From Asaia bogorensis (GTDB taxonomy: Bacteria > Pseudomonadota > Alphaproteobacteria > Acetobacterales > Acetobacteraceae): a stretch of DNA of 15,830 bases. The stretch covers positions 1 to 15,830 of the forward strand of contig CAMCZJ010000050.1 in the NCBI GenBank assembly GCA_945886995.1, in the 5' to 3' direction. The translations under genes and the position numbers were made by a program. Each line of letters starts with the position of its first letter. The first letter of the stretch is position 1. This document shows positions 12,626 through 15,830 of the stretch, piece by piece. A model generated the notes under the pieces. It saw only the letters and a list, made by a program, of their open reading frames with translations, had not been told where the DNA came from and did no database searches.

Positions 12626-13933
12626 TCAGGTCCTGAGCGCCATCGGCACGAAGGGCCGTTCGGCAGCGCCGCTGTAAACCTGGCGGGGGCGGCCAATGCG
12701 CTGGCTTGGGTCTTCGATCAGTTCCTTCCACTGGCTCACCCAGCCCACCGTGCGCGCCACGGCAAACAGCACGGTGAACATATGGGTCGGAATGCCCATC
12801 GCCTTCAGAATGATGCCCGAATAGAAATCCACATTCGGATAAAGCTTCCGGCTGACGAAATAATCATCGGAAAGCGCGATGCGTTCCATTTCCATCGCCA
12901 TATCCAATAGCGGTTCATTCTTGATGCCAAGTTCCGCCAGCACTTCGTGGCAGGTTTCCTTCATGATCTTCGCGCGCGGGTCGAAGTTTTTATAGACCCG
13001 GTGGCCGAAGCCCATCAGTTTGGTGTGGCTGTTCTTGTCCTTCACTTCGCTGATGAAGCCAGGAATATTCTTGGGATGCCCAATTTCGGCGAGCATTTTC
13101 AGCACCGCTTCATTGGCACCACCATGCGCCGGACCCCAAAGGGCGGCGATACCTGCCGCGATACAAGCAAAGGGATTGGCGCCGGTGGAACCGGCCAGCC
13201 GCACCGTGCTGGTGGAGGCATTCTGTTCATGATCCGCATGCAGGATCATGATGCGGTCCATCGCGCGCGCCAGGATCGGGTTATTCACCCAGGGCTCGGC
13301 CGGCACGGCGTTCAGCATATACAGGAAGTTTTCCGCATAGCTCAGATCATTGCGCGGATACATGAAGGGCTGGCCGATGGAATACTTATAGGCCCAGGCC
13401 GCAATGGTCGGCACTTTCGCAATCAGGCGGAAGGCGGCGATTTCACGCTGCCGCGCATCATTGATGTCAAGATTGTCGTGATAGAAGGCCGCCAAAGCGC
13501 CGACCACTCCGCACATTATCGCCATCGGGTGCGCGTCGCGGCGGAAGCCGTCAAAAAAGCGGCGCAGCTGTTCATGCAGCATGGTGTGATAGGTCACACC
13601 CTTGCGGAATTCCTCATACTGCGCGGCATTGGGCAGATCGCCATTCAGCAGCAGATAGGAAATTTCCAGGAAGCTCGATTTTTCGGCCAATTGATCAATC
13701 GGATAGCCGCGATAGAGCAGGATGCCGGCATCGCCATCAATATAGGTGATGGTGCTTTCGCAGGAAGCGGTCGCGCCATAGCCGGGGTCAAAGGTGAAAA
13801 TCCCAAGATCGCCATAAAGCTTGCGGATATCCGCAACATTCGGCCCCAGCGTGCCACCCAGCAGCGGCAAGGTCGTGCTCTTGTTGGTGCCATCCAGCGT
13901 GATGGTGATGGACCCCTGGGGCTTGGTGCTCAT
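12626..13933 (-). CDS. gltA: citrate synthase
   Basis: Citrate synthase condenses acetyl-CoA and oxaloacetate at the entry to the TCA cycle. The 435 residues match the type II, NADH-sensitive-size bacterial enzyme. The catalytic triad is visible as H270 in WGPAHGGANEAV, H311 in GFGHRVYKNFDPR and D369 in PNVDFYSG. The oxaloacetate-contacting HADHEQNAS (232-240) is also present, and the N-terminal domain reads FTFDPGYGATASCESTITYI. The ATG has a strong GAGGAAG six bases upstream. A possible promoter (TTGCCA, 17 bp, TTATCC) lies about 100 bp upstream. It is monocistronic by appearance, and its 3' end abuts the triple 55-bp hairpin repeat. Confidence 0.98.
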   Translation of the reverse strand: MSTKPQGSITITLDGTNKSTTLPLLGGTLGPNVADIRKLYGDLGIFTFDPGYGATASCESTITYIDGDAGILLYRGYPIDQLAEKSSFLEISYLLLNGDLPNAAQYEEFRKGVTYHTMLHEQLRRFFDGFRRDAHPMAIMCGVVGALAAFYHDNLDINDARQREIAAFRLIAKVPTIAAWAYKYSIGQPFMYPRNDLSYAENFLYMLNAVPAEPWVNNPILARAMDRIMILHADHEQNASTSTVRLAGSTGANPFACIAAGIAALWGPAHGGANEAVLKMLAEIGHPKNIPGFISEVKDKNSHTKLMGFGHRVYKNFDPRAKIMKETCHEVLAELGIKNEPLLDMAMEMERIALSDDYFVSRKLYPNVDFYSGIILKAMGIPTHMFTVLFAVARTVGWVSQWKELIEDPSQRIGRPRQVYSGAAERPFVPMALRT

Positions 13934-14135
13934 GCGTGTCTTCCTCAGAACAAACGCGCCGCCTTCAAAAGCGGTCGCGCGAAATTATGGTGCGATGCAG
14001 GATAAGGGCGGAGTGGTGCGATTGGCAAACCCAGGCACTGGTGATGGGGGTAAGGTTAGGCCGAAATCGTAAAGCGACCTTGAAGATGGGCGGGAAACCA
14101 CAGGCTGTGCAGAATGTGCCACCCGGGCCTGATGA

Positions 14136-14651
14136 TCAGCGCCGGCGCCAATCCGCCGGCATCACACTGCCATCGGCCCAAAGCCCCTGCCGCCCATCGC
14201 GCGCTGCCACTTCCAAGGGGCGCAGCACCGAAGCAGATGCCAGGGCGAAGCCCGTTTCCACCATCGCCGCATTCACATCCCGCCCGCCCGCGATGCAGCG
14301 GCCCAGCCCGCGGCGGAATCCGTCATGGCCCTCAATCCGGCAGGTAACATCATGGCCCTGCACCAGCGCCGCCAGAACCGCCGCCGCCGCCACACCACAA
14401 TCCCGGCGCGCCGCTTCCCCACCGCAAGCTTCACCCCGCGCTGGTGCGGCTATGCCGGAAAGCCGAATGATACGGTCGCCCAAGCCAAGGGTCTCGCCAT
14501 CGAAAACGCGGATCTGCGCGGCCCCGGCCGTGAGGGGCCGATCCGCCGGGGCAGAACCGAAAAGATTGGAAGGTAAGCCAAAACCCAGGAAAAGCGCCGC
14601 GACTATGGCGCAGGCGAGGCCAAGCCCAGAACCGCCGAAGCGGGGGCCCAT
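14136..14651 (-). CDS. membrane-anchored thermonuclease (SNase)-like protein
   Basis: From the ATG at 14651, which has GGGAAGG 4 nt upstream, the protein has 171 residues; a longer frame to 14723 lacks such support. Residues 8-26 form a hydrophobic anchor or signal peptide, so the rest is probably periplasmic. The fold is recognisable from IRVFDGETLGLGDRIIRLSGI, then GGRDVNAAMVETGFALA, and the ending GLWADGSVMPADWRR. By alignment to staphylococcal nuclease, Arg35 corresponds to R63 and Arg87 to R114. The metal ligand Asp40 and general base Glu43 (the D-x-P-E motif) appear as A68 and A71, and Asp21 as E53. Nuclease activity is therefore doubtful. Four cysteines (76, 85, 104, 119) could form disulfides. 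The 128-bp upstream gap is AT-rich. Confidence 0.75.
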   Translation of the reverse strand: MGPRFGGSGLGLACAIVAALFLGFGLPSNLFGSAPADRPLTAGAAQIRVFDGETLGLGDRIIRLSGIAAPARGEACGGEAARRDCGVAAAAVLAALVQGHDVTCRIEGHDGFRRGLGRCIAGGRDVNAAMVETGFALASASVLRPLEVAARDGRQGLWADGSVMPADWRRR

Positions 14652-14779
14652 TTGCCTTCCCTTAAAGATACGCCTTGGTTCACGCACGCGCGAGGAATAA
14701 CCGAAACTCGTGCCACGCGACAACGGTCAAAAATGTAAAATAAATGAGGCAACATCGCAAAAAACACGAAGACCAAGGG

Positions 14780-15830
14780 CTAATCCTCTGACCAGAATGA
14801 GTCTTTGCCCTTCAGTCTTTCCCAAGCGTCAAGAATGGCATCACGATCCGCGGCCGAGCGCGCGAGGCACCAGCCCTCCACCACGCCGATAGCCCAAGCG
14901 CGGCCCGTATCCTTGTCGCGGTCAAGATGCTGTACCAAACCGCGCGCGACCGAGGCATCATTGCTCAGCCCCAATTCCTCCTGCAATGCAGAAAGGTTCC
15001 GCTGGAACCGGCGTGTCGCCTTGCTTGGGAAAATTGGAGAAAATACCTCGGCGGCATAACGCAGGCGCTTTGCATCAAGGCGAAGTTCATGCAGCGCTTC
15101 GGGCTCCAGCTCCTCGATGTCTTCGCCTGCCTTGCGCAATTTGCGCCAGCGCTTTCCCAATACAAGCGCGGCAAAATCCTGTGGTGGGGCCTCCAAGCGC
15201 TCAAGCCTTTCGGGATCAGCCCCGTCACGCCAGGGTTTGCGGAGCACGAAGGCGATGCCGGCCAGCAGCAACGCGCGCCAGGCGGGCCCGTCCAGCGCTT
15301 CAGCAAGACCCTTATAGGCTGTTTGGCGTTCCGCTTCTGCCGCACGCAGCAAGGCCCGCATGCGGCGATCATCCGGCAAAAGATCAGCCATCTCCGCCCC
15401 GATCCCGGCCAAAAACACATCCCAATCCCGTGCCGGCCCAAGTAGCTTCAGAAACCCTTTCAAAGCCTCATCCAGCGCGCGGCCTTGCGGCGCATCCGTG
15501 ACTGGGCGGAACACCTTGAGAACCGATCTCAGGCGCCGCATCGCGACCCGCAATTGATGAACGCCCTCCATCTCAGTGCCGGCGCGGGCCATCGGGGCGT
15601 AATGGGACGCAACCTCCAGCAAATGCCCGATGGCAAGCGTGAAGCAGGCCTCCAGCGTATCAGCGTCCGAGGTATCCGGCGCCCCGCGCCGGCGCGGGGC
15701 CGGGGGCTGTCCAGTGGCAAGGCTCAAGGCTTCGGCAGCCAGGCTGAGGCTTGATGGCAATAGCGGACATACCGCGACTAGGCGTTGGGCCAGGTCCAGA
15801 ACTGCCTCTGGCGGACCCAGAATGCCTACC
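14780..15830 (-). CDS. CHAD domain protein, probably CYTH-CHAD (N-terminus beyond window)
   Basis: CHAD domains are helical, histidine-rich modules that bind polyphosphate. They often follow a CYTH triphosphatase domain. Repeated CHAD signatures are EGVHQLRVAMRRLRSVLKVF and HELRLDAKRLRYAAEVF, each with the conserved His and basic residues. A TTG at 15760 could be taken as a start. However, the frame stays open for 23 more codons to the window edge, reading GPPEAVLDLAQRLVAVCPLL. That segment resembles the CYTH-to-CHAD junction of fused proteins, so the gene is treated as partial. No CYTH catalytic motif is inside the window. It ends with TAG at 14780-14782, 128 bp before the thermonuclease-like gene on the same strand. 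Confidence 0.85.
   Translation of the reverse strand, partial: VGILGPPEAVLDLAQRLVAVCPLLPSSLSLAAEALSLATGQPPAPRRRGAPDTSDADTLEACFTLAIGHLLEVASHYAPMARAGTEMEGVHQLRVAMRRLRSVLKVFRPVTDAPQGRALDEALKGFLKLLGPARDWDVFLAGIGAEMADLLPDDRRMRALLRAAEAERQTAYKGLAEALDGPAWRALLLAGIAFVLRKPWRDGADPERLERLEAPPQDFAALVLGKRWRKLRKAGEDIEELEPEALHELRLDAKRLRYAAEVFSPIFPSKATRRFQRNLSALQEELGLSNDASVARGLVQHLDRDKDTGRAWAIGVVEGWCLARSAADRDAILDAWERLKGKDSFWSED

Noticed and set aside
12947..14005. Plus-strand 352-codon open frame opposite gltA
   Set aside because: It is a shadow of the citrate synthase gene. The composition is rich in His, Gln, Gly and Arg with no recognisable domain, and there is no ribosome-binding site.

Overview
The window is GC-rich chromosomal DNA from an alphaproteobacterium. 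Gene content and order (folK, rpoZ, rsh, acpS, lepB, rnc, era, recO and then parC, all on the minus strand) together with the protein sequences fit the Rhodospirillales, probably Acetobacteraceae. The family-level assignment is an inference from memory, not from a search. No rRNA, tRNA, CRISPR array, insertion sequence or prophage was seen.

Layout. Positions 1-459 hold the 3' part of engB (ribosome-assembly GTPase, plus strand), which converges on parC (463-2694, minus). A small unrecognised plus-strand gene (2830-3201) overlaps the end of recO. From 9635 down to 3161 runs a compact minus-strand cluster: rpoZ, rsh (ppGpp synthetase/hydrolase), acpS, lepB, rnc, era, recO. It joins stringent-response control, lipid-cofactor loading, protein export, RNA processing, ribosome maturation and DNA repair. 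folK lies just upstream on the same strand. Two plus-strand genes follow: a NYN-domain (LabA/DUF88-like) putative ribonuclease and a family 5-like (UDGb) uracil-DNA glycosylase. Then come a small unknown minus-strand ORF, citrate synthase (gltA), a membrane-anchored thermonuclease-fold protein, and a CHAD-domain protein whose N-terminal part, probably a CYTH domain, runs off the right edge.

The most unusual content is between the genes. A roughly 50-bp imperfect palindrome occurs six times: once between lepB and rnc, once between acpS and lepB, three times in a 57-bp-period tandem array between folK and the NYN gene, and once between the NYN gene and the glycosylase. Two copies, on opposite strands, are part of a larger gapless 92-bp repeat that also carries a Shine-Dalgarno-like AAAGG, an 8-nt spacer, an ATG and about eight codons. 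As a result two unrelated proteins, FolK and the glycosylase, both begin MS(V/A)ERMRS. A second, unrelated 55-bp repeat, also able to fold into a hairpin, is present as three tandem copies abutting the gltA stop codon. A terminator-like hairpin with a T-run sits upstream of the NYN gene.

Most protein-coding content is ordinary housekeeping. The repeat families, the start-codon-bearing repeat and the degenerate active site of the thermonuclease-like protein deserve a second look.
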